Positions 23,618 through 32,422 of a stretch of DNA of 49,657 bases are shown one piece after another. Location: assembly GCF_028728205.1 (NCBI RefSeq), contig NZ_JAQYUU010000013.1:1-49657 (forward strand), written 5' to 3'. Each line of letters begins with the position of its first letter. Position 1 is the stretch's first letter. A program made the translations under genes and the position numbers. The DNA is from Clostridium sp. 'White wine YQ' (GTDB taxonomy: Bacteria; Bacillota; Clostridia; Clostridiales; Clostridiaceae). The notes beneath the pieces were generated by a model. The model was not told where the DNA came from. It worked only from the letters and a program-made list of their open reading frames with translations, and did not search any database.

Positions 23618-23649
23618 AACTATGAGAAAAATTCTAAAATAGAACTATA

Positions 23650-24042
23650 TTATAGTGAAAATGTTTCTGGTTCGCCTTTAAATGAGTAAATAGTAGCAGT
23701 TCCTTTAGTGAAGTATAAAACTGCAAAAATACCATCATCAATACTGTACATATTTTTTAAAGATGGAATAGTTTCTAGAGCTAGTTCTTTAACTTCACGT
23801 CTATCATCATGCTTAACTTCTCCAGCTAAACGAATCCATTGACCCTTATTCATTCCTGATATTTCAACTTTAGGATTTTCTAACATTTGATTAAAACATT
23901 TTTTTGTATTGTTTGTAACAATGTATAACTTTCCTTCATTTTCAAATACAGCACCAAAAGGTCTAACTCTTGGTTGATCCCCTTCAGTTGTGGCGATATA
24001 AAAAGTACCACATTCCTTTAAAAATTCTAATGCTTTTTCCAT
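23650..24042 (-). CDS. pyridoxamine 5'-phosphate oxidase family protein
   Basis: This 130-residue split-barrel flavin protein has FYIATTEGDQPRVRPFG, the FMN-binding start of the PPOX/NimA-like family, then LYIVTNNTKKCFNQM and WIRLAGEV. It probably binds FMN or F420-like cofactors and acts as a small oxidoreductase or nitroimidazole-type reductase; true pyridoxamine phosphate oxidases are longer. AGGGGGAG lies 7 nt before the ATG. It diverges from an HxlR regulator, often found next to redox genes. Confidence 0.9.
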   Translation of the reverse strand: MEKALEFLKECGTFYIATTEGDQPRVRPFGAVFENEGKLYIVTNNTKKCFNQMLENPKVEISGMNKGQWIRLAGEVKHDDRREVKELALETIPSLKNMYSIDDGIFAVLYFTKGTATIYSFKGEPETFSL

Positions 24043-24104
24043 ATTATTGCTCCCCCTATTTATATGTGTTAAAATTAGTTATGCAATAATAATAACATGT
24101 ACAA

Positions 24105-24155
24105 CTGAAATAACAAGTACGATTTTTATATAATGTTAGTATCTAAAAGATACTA
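24105..24155 (+). promoter_or_regulatory. hxlR-type promoter with dyad operator
   Basis: A -10 TATAAT (24129-24134) has a weak -35 CTGAAA 18 bp upstream. A dyad TAGTATCT-AAA-AGATACTA (24137-24155) lies at the likely transcription start, 3 nt before the AGGAGG. HxlR/YodB-type regulators bind such AGTA-TACT dyads, so autorepression is likely. The divergent PPOX gene shares this gap. Confidence 0.65.
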
Positions 24156-24169
24156 AGGAGGAAGATGAA

Positions 24170-24514
24170 ATGGAAAACTCAAAATGTCTTTTTGGAAAGT
24201 GTCCATATACTACAGCACAGAAAGTATTTTCAGGGAAATGGTCGATTCTTATTATGTATCACTTAAGTGATGGAGCTGTTCGTTATGGAGAATTACAAAG
24301 AAGAATTGGAGATATCACACAAGCTACATTAACAAAGCAATTGAGAATGCTTGAAGACTTTGGATTAGTTAGCAGATATATTTATTCAGAAATACCACCG
24401 AAGGTAGAATATTCACTTACGGATTTAGGGCATGAATTTAAGCCTGTATTAGAGCAGTTTAAAATTTGGGGAGATAAATATATTAAATCTCTTGAAAATA
24501 AAAAATCTAATTAA
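24170..24514 (+). CDS. HxlR family transcriptional regulator
   Basis: This 114-residue winged-helix protein shows the HxlR pattern: CPYTTAQKVFSGKWSILIMYHL, then RYGELQRRIGDITQATLTKQLR and EIPPKVEYSLTDLGHEF. Cysteines at 6 and 11 are in the region used for thiol sensing in HypR/YodB-like members. It is followed 11 nt later by a polysaccharide deacetylase gene and faces the PPOX gene; both are probable targets. Confidence 0.95.
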   Translation: MENSKCLFGKCPYTTAQKVFSGKWSILIMYHLSDGAVRYGELQRRIGDITQATLTKQLRMLEDFGLVSRYIYSEIPPKVEYSLTDLGHEFKPVLEQFKIWGDKYIKSLENKKSN

Positions 24515-24525
24515 GGAGAATTATT

Positions 24526-25362
24526 ATGGCAAATATTTTTTTAAGATTTCCAGAAGGTAAGAAAAAGGCACTTACGTTAAGTTATGATGATGGTGTCGAA
24601 CAAGATATAAAGCTTGTGGAGATTATGAATAAGTATGGATTAAAAGGAACCTTTAACTTAAATAGTGGACTATATGCTGAAGAAGGAACGGTTTATCCAG
24701 AAGGACAAGTTCATCGTAGAATGACAGAAAAACAGATTAAGGAAACTTTTATGAATTCAGGTCATGAAATTGCAGTACATTCCTTAACACATCCATTTCT
24801 AGAACAGTTACCTGCTCATATGGCTGTAAATGAAATAATAAAAGATAGGGAGAATCTAGAAAAGCAATTTGGTACAATTGTGCGTGGAATGGCATATCCA
24901 TATGGTACTTTTAGTGATGATGTAGTAGAGGCACTTAGATTATGTGGTATAGCGTATGCAAGAACTGTAATTCCTTCAAAAGATTTTAAAATTCCAAAAG
25001 ATTGGCTTAGGTTATCTGCAACTTGTCATCATACAGCACCAGATTTTGAAAAGCTTACAAAGAAGTTTATTGAGGATAAAGTAACTCAAGGACCATATTT
25101 ATTTTATTTATGGGGTCATAGTTATGAATTTGAAGCTAATAATAATTGGGGCTTAATCGAAGATTTTGCTAAATATGTTGGAAATAGAAATGATATTTGG
25201 TATGCAACTAATATAGAGATTTATGACTATATTGATGCTTATAACAGATTACAATTTAGCGTTGATGGTAAAAGAGTAAAAAATCCATCAAGTATAACAG
25301 TTTGGTTTGAACACTCAGAGAAAATTATTAAAATAGAAGCAGGCGCAACTATAGAGATTTAA
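24526..25362 (+). CDS. polysaccharide deacetylase family protein
   Basis: This 278-residue protein has a NodB-type domain: LSYDDGVEQ with D21 and D22, and VHSLTHP with H85 and H89, give the Asp-His-His zinc site. YPYG and LWGHSYEFE supply later active-site residues. There is no signal peptide, so it acts in the cytoplasm, perhaps on a small sugar or amide rather than peptidoglycan. AAGGAG lies 7 nt before the ATG. It is co-transcribed with the HxlR gene. Confidence 0.9.
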   Translation: MANIFLRFPEGKKKALTLSYDDGVEQDIKLVEIMNKYGLKGTFNLNSGLYAEEGTVYPEGQVHRRMTEKQIKETFMNSGHEIAVHSLTHPFLEQLPAHMAVNEIIKDRENLEKQFGTIVRGMAYPYGTFSDDVVEALRLCGIAYARTVIPSKDFKIPKDWLRLSATCHHTAPDFEKLTKKFIEDKVTQGPYLFYLWGHSYEFEANNNWGLIEDFAKYVGNRNDIWYATNIEIYDYIDAYNRLQFSVDGKRVKNPSSITVWFEHSEKIIKIEAGATIEI

Positions 25363-25434
25363 GGATAAATTTCTACTTCCTTTGGGATAATAAGATAAGC
25401 AATAATCATATAAAATAATAAAGGAAGTGGGCTA

Positions 25435-25872
25435 ATGAAAATAGAAGGTTACTTTGAAAGTATAAAAAATGCAAATGAGGCAGTTGAAAAGCTTAGAAAC
25501 GCAGGATTTAAAGGTGCATTCGTAGATATAAATGAACATAGGAATGATGCATATTCCCAAAGTGGTCTTGTGGGTTCAGATGTGATACCAAGTTTATCGC
25601 AGGCTGTTTCTGGTGGAATAGGTAATAGAGAAGAGGGAGCTAATTCTCCACTTGCAGCAGCAAGTCCAATGGCAAGTGGAATGGGTGGTTTTGATGAAAT
25701 AGCTAGTATAAATTGCAAGGTAGTGGCTGAAGTGAGTGATAGAAATATAGAAGATGCTAAGAAAATAATTACTAGTATGGAGGGAACTACAGATGATCCC
25801 AATACTAAGATACCTAAAGGACTTGATAATATAAACGAGGATGAATTAATATATAGAAATTTAAAGGAATAG
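25435..25872 (+). CDS. hypothetical protein with ferredoxin-like halves
   Basis: This 145-residue protein begins with MKIEGYFESIKNANEAVEKL, which resembles the alpha-beta unit of general stress protein 17M-like proteins. A low-complexity Gly/Ala/Ser linker follows (about 55-85) and then a second beta-alpha unit (CKVVAEVSDRNIEDAKKII). Function unknown. AAGGAAG is the ribosome binding site. It is a single gene with its own terminator. Confidence 0.8.
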   Translation: MKIEGYFESIKNANEAVEKLRNAGFKGAFVDINEHRNDAYSQSGLVGSDVIPSLSQAVSGGIGNREEGANSPLAAASPMASGMGGFDEIASINCKVVAEVSDRNIEDAKKIITSMEGTTDDPNTKIPKGLDNINEDELIYRNLKE

Positions 25873-25874
25873 AA

Positions 25875-25907
25875 AAGAAGATGCAGTGAAAATGCATCTT
25901 CTTTTTT
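25875..25907 (+). terminator. Rho-independent terminator
   Basis: AAGAAGATGCA and TGCATCTTCTT flank a 6-nt loop and are followed by TTTTT, starting 3 nt after the hypothetical gene's stop. Confidence 0.93.
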
Positions 25908-25993
25908 ATATAAATAGCTTGGTTCAGGAGTATTTTAAAATAATGGTATTTGGTATATAATTGAAATAATAATGGCATGAAAGGAATTAATCA

Positions 25994-27058
25994 ATGAGAA
26001 AATATTTTTTAGATAATATTAGATGGATGTGTATTTTACTGCTCATACCTTTCCATACTTGTATGATTTATAATAACTTTGGAGAGAACTTCTATGTGAA
26101 AAGTGATGGAGTGCCTTTACTTACTGGATTTATACAAATAACATATCCATGGTTTATGCCTATATTATTCGTTATTGCAGGAATGAGTTCTTGTTATGCA
26201 CTTACCAAAAGATCTCCTAAAGAATACATTAATGAAAGAAAATCAAAATTATTGATCCCATTAATATCTGGTATTTTATTATTAGTTCCAATACAAACTT
26301 TTTATGCCGAAAAATTTCATAACGGATATAGTGGGGGATATTTTCATCAATATATATTGTTTTTTACAAAAATAAATGATTTAACAGGATATACTGGAGG
26401 ATTAACACCAGCACATTTGTGGTTTATTTTGTATTTGTATGTTATTTCTTTAATATCGCTACCAATTATAATAAGATATCGAAAAAGTAATAGAAAGATG
26501 CCTATAGACAAGCTTTCTTTACTAAAGATACTTCCTATGTTTTTGATTTTTCTAATTATGAAATTGATTTTAGATATAAGTGGAAAGAGCTTAGGTGAAT
26601 ATTTTGCGTTATTTATGCTTGGCTATTTAGTACTATCTGAAGATAGAGTTCAAGAGAAACTTGAAAAAAATAGATGGATGTTATTTATAGCGTTAATATT
26701 CTTAACAGTTTTGAATTTGGTATTTCAAAATGTATTAAAATGTTCCTATGGAACTATATATGATATTTTTGAAGGATTTCTAACTTGGATTGGCATTCTA
26801 GCGATTCTTGGTATGGGAAAACATTATTTAAACTTTACAAATGGAATTACCAAATATTTCACTAAGGCATCATTCCCATTTTATGTTTTCCATCAATCTT
26901 TTGTAGTATTAGTGGGGTATTATGCATTAAAAAACATATCCTCAATTAGTATACAAGTGGTTGTTATAATAGTAGCTAGTTTTCTACTAACAATACTAGC
27001 TTATGAAATTTTAAAAAGAATATCTATTACGCGATTTTTGTTTGGAATAAATAAATAA
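25994..27058 (+). CDS. acyltransferase family 3 membrane protein
   Basis: This 354-residue integral membrane protein of the acyltransferase 3 (OatA/NodX-like) family has about ten helices. Its start, FLDNIRWMCILLLIPFHTCM, contains the conserved R and the catalytic-type H in the first helices. AHLWFILYLYVISL and FPFYVFHQSF are also typical. It probably transfers acyl groups to a cell-surface glycan or lipid; the target is unknown. There is no SGNH domain, unlike OatA. Confidence 0.9.
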   Translation: MRKYFLDNIRWMCILLLIPFHTCMIYNNFGENFYVKSDGVPLLTGFIQITYPWFMPILFVIAGMSSCYALTKRSPKEYINERKSKLLIPLISGILLLVPIQTFYAEKFHNGYSGGYFHQYILFFTKINDLTGYTGGLTPAHLWFILYLYVISLISLPIIIRYRKSNRKMPIDKLSLLKILPMFLIFLIMKLILDISGKSLGEYFALFMLGYLVLSEDRVQEKLEKNRWMLFIALIFLTVLNLVFQNVLKCSYGTIYDIFEGFLTWIGILAILGMGKHYLNFTNGITKYFTKASFPFYVFHQSFVVLVGYYALKNISSISIQVVVIIVASFLLTILAYEILKRISITRFLFGINK

Positions 27059-27148
27059 GTTACTTTTTCTATAAATTTCATAACATTATAATTCCTATTT
27101 TGAAGAAAATAATAATATAAACTTACTATGCTAGGAGGAAAAAATGTT

Positions 27149-27253
27149 ATGGGAGAAAAAAAGGATGCATCGGTCTCAAGTCAACAGCAAAAAGAAAAGA
27201 AAGCTAATAATAAAGGTACTAAACATAGCAAGAAAACACATAAAAAAGATTAG
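27149..27253 (+). CDS. 34-residue lysine-rich small protein
   Basis: ATG 27149, 10 nt after AGGAGG, opens a 34-codon frame giving a very hydrophilic peptide (SSQQQKEKKANNKGTKHSKK, then THKKD) with many K, N and Q. A competing ATG 5 nt earlier opens a 51-codon basic frame, but that frame runs into the terminator stem, so the shorter one is preferred. It is probably a disordered nucleic-acid-binding peptide. Confidence 0.55.
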   Translation: MGEKKDASVSSQQQKEKKANNKGTKHSKKTHKKD

Positions 27254-27283
27254 CTTTATAAGTAAGATAATATTTAAGTTAGT

Positions 27284-27324
27284 AAAGAGAAGGGATTAGT
27301 TAATTTTATTACCTTCTCTTTTTA
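27284..27324 (+). terminator. Rho-independent terminator
   Basis: AAAGAGAAGG (27284-27293) and CCTTCTCTTT (27312-27321) form a 10-bp stem with an 18-nt loop and extra T, after the small lysine-rich gene. Confidence 0.8.
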
Positions 27325-27402
27325 TTTACATAAAGAATATATATAAAAAACTTAAAGTGTGGTAAAATATTCAATAATATAATCTTATATAGAGGTGAGT
27401 TT

Positions 27403-27705
27403 ATGGTTAAACATATAGTAATGTGGAAATTGAAAGATATTGCAGAAGGAAATAGTAAAGAAGAGAATGCTAAAAAAATAAAAGAAGGATTAGAAAGCTT
27501 AAAAAATAAAATAGATACAATAAAAGCTATAGAAGTAGGCATAAACATAAATGAAACTGCACAAGCTTTTGATATAGTGCTTTATTCAGAATTCGATACA
27601 GTAGAAGGACTAGATATATATCAAAATCATCCTGAACACTTAAAAGTTGCTGGATTTGTAAGAAGCGTTGTAAGTGAAAGAGTTGTGGCAGATTACGAAG
27701 TATAA
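27403..27705 (+). CDS. Dabb (stress-responsive alpha/beta barrel) family protein
   Basis: This 100-residue protein starts with MVKHIVMWKLKD and continues with the dimeric alpha/beta-barrel pattern of the Dabb family, including FDIVLYSEFDTVEGLDIYQ and HPEHLKV with the conserved histidine. These small dimers are often stress-linked or cyclase-like; no substrate is known here. GAGGTGAG precedes the ATG. Confidence 0.93.
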   Translation: MVKHIVMWKLKDIAEGNSKEENAKKIKEGLESLKNKIDTIKAIEVGININETAQAFDIVLYSEFDTVEGLDIYQNHPEHLKVAGFVRSVVSERVVADYEV

Positions 27706-27728
27706 TAAACATATTACAATTTTGGATG

Positions 27729-27771
27729 AAAGCACTGGCGTTTAATATATAACGAAGAGTGCTTTTTTTAC
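27729..27771 (+). terminator. Rho-independent terminator
   Basis: AAAGCACT (27729-27736) pairs with AGTGCTTT (27758-27765), with an inner CGTT/AACG extension and a following T-run. Confidence 0.9.
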
Positions 27772-27822
27772 TCTTTAGGAATTTATAATAATTATTAACC
27801 TAGCCAGAAAGAAGGGAAAAAT

Positions 27823-28380
27823 ATGAGTTGGGTAAATGATATCGAAAGATATAATCCTTATAATGAACAAGAAAAAAAAGACAAGGAAATGATGCTCTAT
27901 TATATAAATGCATTTGAAAATGTCTTAACAAGAGAGAATGAAATTGCCCATATGACAAGTTCAGCATTTGTATTAAATAAGGAAAGAGATAAAGTTCTTA
28001 TGATTTATCATAATATATATGATTCTTGGGGATGGACAGGAGGACATTCAGATGGAGAAAAGGATCTATTAGCAGTAGCTATAAGAGAAGCAAGAGAGGA
28101 AACCGGAATAAAGATAGCAAGCCCTATAACTACTGAAATATTTTCGTTAGATGTATTACCTGTAGCAGGTCATGTGAAAAATGGAAATTATGTGTCTGCC
28201 CATCTGCATTTATCAGTAACCTATTTACTTGAAGCAGATGAAGAAGAGGAACTGATAATTAAGGAAGATGAAAATAGTGGAGTTAAGTGGATTCCAATTG
28301 ATGAGGTAGTTGATGCTAGTAATGAACCACATATGAAAAAAGTATATTCAAAAATAATTTCAAAGATTAAGTTACTTTAA
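27823..28380 (+). CDS. Nudix hydrolase
   Basis: This 185-residue protein has a Nudix box at 73-96 (GGHSDGEKDLLAVAIREA, then REETGI), with one residue more than the textbook spacing between the first glutamate and REA, as in a known Firmicute subgroup with GGHADG. The REEXG core for metal binding is intact. It hydrolyses a nucleoside diphosphate derivative of unknown identity. It starts a run of closely spaced genes. Confidence 0.92.
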   Translation: MSWVNDIERYNPYNEQEKKDKEMMLYYINAFENVLTRENEIAHMTSSAFVLNKERDKVLMIYHNIYDSWGWTGGHSDGEKDLLAVAIREAREETGIKIASPITTEIFSLDVLPVAGHVKNGNYVSAHLHLSVTYLLEADEEEELIIKEDENSGVKWIPIDEVVDASNEPHMKKVYSKIISKIKLL

Positions 28381-28390
28381 AAAGTGGGGG

Positions 28391-28954
28391 ATGGGTGTTT
28401 TGCTAAATCACGTAGGTACCAAGGTAATAGAAACTGAAAGGCTGAGACTGAGGCCCTTTAAGGTATGGGATGCTGAGGACATGTATAATAACTGGGCGTC
28501 TGATGAGGAGGTAACTAAATATTTAACTTGGCCAACTCATAAAACTATAGAAACTACAAAAAGAACTATTGAGAGTTGGGTAAATGATTATACTAATAAT
28601 CAGAATTATAACTGGGCGATAGAATTAAAAGAAACTTGTAGGGTAATAGGTTCTATGAGCCTTATGAACATAGATAACCGAAATGAAAATTGTGAGATTG
28701 GTTATTGTATAAGCAGAAGACTATGGGGACAGGGAATAACAACAGAAGCCTTTAAGGAAGTAATTAAATTTGCATTTAATGAAGTAGGTTTTGAAAGAAT
28801 AACAGGAAGACATGCTATAGAAAACATAGCCTCAGGGAAGGTTATGGAGAAATGCAGTTTGCAATTTGAAGGTGTTTTAAGAAAGATAAATAAAAATAAT
28901 AAAGGGATATTGGTAGATTGCAAATACTACTCTATATTAAAAGCAGATTTCTAA
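28391..28954 (+). CDS. GNAT acetyltransferase, RimJ/RimL type
   Basis: This 187-residue protein has the RimL-like opening IETERLRLRPFKVWDAEDMY, the acetyl-CoA segment CEIGYCISRRLWGQGITTEA and the closing GFERITGRHAIENIASGKVMEK. It probably acetylates a protein N-terminus or a small amine. It lies 10 nt after the Nudix gene, so the two are co-transcribed. The start is uncertain: ATG 28391 directly follows GGGGG, and the downstream TTG codons are alternatives. Confidence 0.92.
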   Translation: MGVLLNHVGTKVIETERLRLRPFKVWDAEDMYNNWASDEEVTKYLTWPTHKTIETTKRTIESWVNDYTNNQNYNWAIELKETCRVIGSMSLMNIDNRNENCEIGYCISRRLWGQGITTEAFKEVIKFAFNEVGFERITGRHAIENIASGKVMEKCSLQFEGVLRKINKNNKGILVDCKYYSILKADF

Positions 28955-28981
28955 TATTCATTTTTATAAGGAAGGTAAAAT

Positions 28982-29779
28982 ATGAAGATTTATATAAGTG
29001 TAGATATCGAGGGTATAACAGGTGTTACTAGCTGGAGTGAAACAGAAAAAAATCATAGTGATTTTGAAAGATTTGCAAACCAAATGACTAAAGAAGTTAA
29101 GGCAGCATGTGAAGGAGCTTTTGAAGCAGGAGCTAGTGAAATCTATGTAAAAGATGCACATGATAGTGCTAGAAATATTGACATTAATGAACTTCCCGAG
29201 TATGTAAAACTTTCTAGTGGATGGACTGGTGATCCTATGAGTATGGTAAGTGGATTAGATAGCAGCTTTGATGCAACCATGTTTATAGGATACCATTCAA
29301 GGGCGGGTAGCGGGACTAGTCCCTTAGCACATACACTAAATACGTCAATATCACATATAAAATTAAATGACATTTATGTAAGTGAATTTTTAATTAATGC
29401 ATATGCAGCTGCCTTATATGATGTTCCAGTAGTTTTTGTTAGTGGAGATAAAGGATTGATTGAAGAAGTAAGTTTAACTAATGGAAATATCAAAACTTTA
29501 GCTGTTAAAGAGGGAATAGGAGGAAGTGCCGTAAGTATTCATCCTAGAAAGGCAATAGAAGCTACAAAAAGCTTAGTCAAAAAAGCATTAAAAGAGGATT
29601 ATAACCTGTGTAGAATTACTTTGCCGAGTAATTTTAAAGTTGAAATAGCATATCAGAAACATGAAACTGCATATAGAAATTCTTTTTATCCAGGAGTAAA
29701 ATTAGTTAGCCCAAAGGTTATAGAGTTTACTACTAATGATTACTATGAAGTATTAAGATTATTTCACTTTTTAGCTTAA
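28982..29779 (+). CDS. dppA: M55 family D-aminopeptidase (DppA-like)
   Basis: This 265-residue zinc peptidase of the DppA family has SVDIEG with D8 and E10, KDAHDSA with H60, FIGYHSRAG with a histidine near 104, and HTLN, the expected metal and active-site residues. DppA is a decameric D-aminopeptidase that releases D-alanine from D-amino-acid dipeptides, useful for recycling cell-wall peptides. The dpp permease genes are absent here, so the role is inferred from the family. GGAAGG precedes the ATG. It lies 20 nt before the MBL gene. Confidence 0.95.
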   Translation: MKIYISVDIEGITGVTSWSETEKNHSDFERFANQMTKEVKAACEGAFEAGASEIYVKDAHDSARNIDINELPEYVKLSSGWTGDPMSMVSGLDSSFDATMFIGYHSRAGSGTSPLAHTLNTSISHIKLNDIYVSEFLINAYAAALYDVPVVFVSGDKGLIEEVSLTNGNIKTLAVKEGIGGSAVSIHPRKAIEATKSLVKKALKEDYNLCRITLPSNFKVEIAYQKHETAYRNSFYPGVKLVSPKVIEFTTNDYYEVLRLFHFLA

Positions 29780-29799
29780 GAGAAACTGGAGGGGATTAA

Positions 29800-30540
29800 A
29801 TGAAAATAGCAAATGGAATTGAGATGTTAGAAATAAAAGCAAATGTTATGGGAAGAGAAAGTAGTATTAACCCAGTACTTATATGGGATGAAGAAAATGT
29901 TATATTAGTTGATACTGGATTTCCTGGTCAGATGAAGGAGATAAATGAAGCCATTGAATCAGCAGGAATTGATATTGATAGATTGAATACTATAATACTT
30001 ACTCACCAAGACATTGATCATATAGGAAGTGCTTTAAGCTTAGTTAAGAATTCAGAAAATGAAATAAAGGTTTTATGTCATGAAGAAGAGAAAAAGTATA
30101 TTCAAGGAGATGAAACTCCAGTTAAATTAGCTAAATTAGAGAAAAGTTTAAGTTCGATGCCAAATGAGATGAAAGGTATGTATGAAAAACTTAAGGCAGG
30201 ATTTAGTTTGAGTAAAGTAAGGGTAGATAAAACATTAAAAGATGGAGAAGAGCTTACTTTTGTAGGAGGTACTGAAGTAATCTATACACCGGGACATACG
30301 CCAGGGCATATTTGTTTATATATCAAAAAAAATAAGGTTCTTATTGCAGGAGATTTGTTGACTGTAAATGATGGGGTTTTATCTAAGGCATCTCCAAATA
30401 TAAATTATGATACAAATCTAAGCGATAAATCATTGGAGAAACTTAAAAAGTATGATATTGAAAAAGTGATATGCTATCATGGTGGGCTTTATGAAAAAAA
30501 TGTTAATGAACGAATTAGTGAATTATCTCGAGAAGCTTAA
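29800..30540 (+). CDS. MBL-fold metallo-hydrolase
   Basis: This 246-residue metallo-beta-lactamase-fold enzyme has ILTHQDIDHIGSA (H69, D71, D73, H74), YTPGHTPGHICLY, AGDLL and a late CYHGG histidine. These give a two-metal site. The family includes glyoxalase II-like, lactonase and phosphodiesterase activities; no specific one can be chosen. GGAGGGG precedes the ATG. It is co-transcribed with dppA and the YdcF-like gene. Confidence 0.93.
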   Translation: MKIANGIEMLEIKANVMGRESSINPVLIWDEENVILVDTGFPGQMKEINEAIESAGIDIDRLNTIILTHQDIDHIGSALSLVKNSENEIKVLCHEEEKKYIQGDETPVKLAKLEKSLSSMPNEMKGMYEKLKAGFSLSKVRVDKTLKDGEELTFVGGTEVIYTPGHTPGHICLYIKKNKVLIAGDLLTVNDGVLSKASPNINYDTNLSDKSLEKLKKYDIEKVICYHGGLYEKNVNERISELSREA

Positions 30541-30558
30541 ATAATAGAAGGTGAAAGT

Positions 30559-31353
30559 ATGTCCAGTAAAGATGTTAGAGAAATAGCCGAAGCATTTAAT
30601 ACCATAATAAAGTTTTTAGCCTCAAAAGATATAGAGGAATTATCAGCTGCCGAACTGATAAAAAAGTATGGGACTAAAAAAGTTGATTTACTAATTATTT
30701 TAGGAAATGCAATTCCATTTATAGCAGAAGAGGGTGCAAGAGCATTTAAAAATAACTTAGCAGATGAAATAATGATAGTAGGGGGAGTGGGGCATTCTAC
30801 TAAGTATTTAGTAAACAATATAAAAAACAGCCAAAAATATAAAGATATACACAGTGAAAATCGTTCAGAGGCAGACATATTAAAGGATATAATTGTTAAA
30901 TATCAAGAGATTGAAGAGGAAACGATAATAATTGAAAATAAGTCGACTAATTGTGGAGCCAATGCAGATGAAGCTTATGAAGTTTTGAAAAGAAAGAAAT
31001 TAAATCCAAAAACAATTTTGCTAATGCAAGATCCAACAATGCAGTTAAGAACTTGTGAATGTTTTAAAAAAGCATGGAAAGATGAAGGAGTAACTTTAAT
31101 AAATTATGCAGCATTTATACCTTTAATAAAGGAAACTCAAGGAAAACTTGAATTTGAAGATAAGAATATTTATGGACTTTGGGATATGGAAAGATTTATA
31201 TCTCTTATTATGGGAGAGATACCAAGGTTAAGAGATGATGAAAAGGGATATGGTCCTAAAGGAAGTGGATTTATAGGACATGTGGATATACCAGAAGAAG
31301 TTAATAGTGCATATGAAATGTTAACTAGTTTATATGCAGAATATATTAGATGA
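30559..31353 (+). CDS. YdcF-like DUF218 domain protein
   Basis: This 264-residue protein matches the YdcF/ElyC (DUF218) fold: VDLLIILGNAIPFIAEEGARAF, IMIVGGVGHST, NRSEADILKDI, IENKSTNCGANADEA and ILLMQDPTMQLRTCECFKK. There is no membrane anchor, as in E. coli YdcF, which binds S-adenosylmethionine. The physiological role is unknown. It lies 18 nt after the MBL gene. Confidence 0.9.
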   Translation: MSSKDVREIAEAFNTIIKFLASKDIEELSAAELIKKYGTKKVDLLIILGNAIPFIAEEGARAFKNNLADEIMIVGGVGHSTKYLVNNIKNSQKYKDIHSENRSEADILKDIIVKYQEIEEETIIIENKSTNCGANADEAYEVLKRKKLNPKTILLMQDPTMQLRTCECFKKAWKDEGVTLINYAAFIPLIKETQGKLEFEDKNIYGLWDMERFISLIMGEIPRLRDDEKGYGPKGSGFIGHVDIPEEVNSAYEMLTSLYAEYIR

Positions 31354-31396
31354 TATATAATTAAGTATACAAAGGTGTAAAGATGGAGGGGTAAAA

Positions 31397-31741
31397 GTGT
31401 TTTTGAAGGTTGGAGAAATCAGAATATTTGTAGATAACAATACTAAAAGTGCTGTGAAGGATTTATATTTCACATATGAGGGATATAAGTGGAAAGATCC
31501 TAGAATTAAAAAAATAGTTGCAGGGTTTGGAAATAGTGCAGGTATAAATACTTCAGGTATTGAAGATGAGACTTCTTTAATGATGTATCACCTGGACGCA
31601 AATGGGAACAAACATGAATATAAGATATATGAAAGATTATTTGCAGGGGAAAATAGAGAAATATTAGTTAAGATTAACAATATTAATGAAGAGGGTAGTT
31701 TTGACATTAGTATTGATACAGACTATGATCATACAAGATAA
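31397..31741 (+). CDS. hypothetical beta-rich protein
   Basis: This 114-residue soluble protein alternates strands (VGEIRIFVDN, AVKDLYFTYEGYKWKD, ILVKINNINEEGSFDISID) and has no cysteines or membrane segments. I do not recognise it. GTG 31397 is the start, with GGAGGGG 6 nt upstream. It is the last gene of the 27.8-31.7 kb run and ends in a strong terminator. Confidence 0.75.
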   Translation: MFLKVGEIRIFVDNNTKSAVKDLYFTYEGYKWKDPRIKKIVAGFGNSAGINTSGIEDETSLMMYHLDANGNKHEYKIYERLFAGENREILVKINNINEEGSFDISIDTDYDHTR

Positions 31742-31772
31742 AAGATGAATCGAAAGATTCATCTTTTTTTTA
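31741..31772 (+). terminator. Rho-independent terminator
   Basis: AAAGATGAATC, a GAAA tetraloop and GATTCATCTTT are followed by TTTTT; the stem starts at the last base of the stop codon of the preceding gene. Confidence 0.95.
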
Positions 31773-31862
31773 TAATATAAGTAGTCGCTGCAAATGAACC
31801 CATACATTTGCTTTTATAGGTAGTTGGAATATAATGTATATTAATTTAAAGGGGGTATTTTA

Positions 31863-32393
31863 ATGAAAAATAAAACAAAAAGAATCGTGCTAGTAGGAAT
31901 GTTTGCAGCTTTAGTCTTTGCTGGAACATATATTAACATTCCGATTTATTATCCAGGTGGAAAGACTATGATACATTTAGGAACCACTGCAATTTTTATC
32001 GGAGCAATTTTTTTAGGAAAGGGTGCAGGATTAGCGGGAGGAATTGGCTCAGGACTTTTTGATTTATTAGATCCAGCATATGCAAGTATATCAATATTTA
32101 CTTTTGCTATTAAAGGATTAACGGGTTTGTTAGCTGGAGCTATTGCTTTTTCTGGGGGGAGAAAAGGAGATAATCATTTAGTAAATGTAATTGGATTTAT
32201 TTTAGGAGGAGCAGTATCATTAGGTGGATATTTCATATTAAATCTATTTCTATATGGATATGGTGGAGCAATTATGAGATTAGGTAGTTCATTAATTACT
32301 ACATCAATAGCAATTGTGATAACAATACCTGTGTCAATCGTATTAAAGCCATTAATTAAGAAAAGTGGAATTAATTTATTAAATGATTTATAA
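31863..32393 (+). CDS. ECF transporter S component
   Basis: This 176-residue membrane protein has six helices. IVLVGMFAALVFAGTYINIPI holds the helix 1 Ala-rich motif used to contact EcfT, and TMIHLGTTAIFIGAIFLGKG and GIGSGLFDLLDP follow, as in vitamin S components. The ligand is not clear. A hairpin (GCAAATG/CATTTGC, about 31790-31814) lies in the leader but matches no riboswitch I know. AAAGGGGG precedes the ATG. No Ecf A/A'/T genes are nearby. Confidence 0.88.
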   Translation: MKNKTKRIVLVGMFAALVFAGTYINIPIYYPGGKTMIHLGTTAIFIGAIFLGKGAGLAGGIGSGLFDLLDPAYASISIFTFAIKGLTGLLAGAIAFSGGRKGDNHLVNVIGFILGGAVSLGGYFILNLFLYGYGGAIMRLGSSLITTSIAIVITIPVSIVLKPLIKKSGINLLNDL

Positions 32394-32422
32394 TGTACAC
32401 AAATTGATATTAAGAATAATAT

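Noticed and set aside
31773..31862. Riboswitch before the ECF S component gene
   Set aside because: Only one short hairpin (GCAAATG/CATTTGC) is visible; no TPP, preQ1, FMN or other consensus could be matched.
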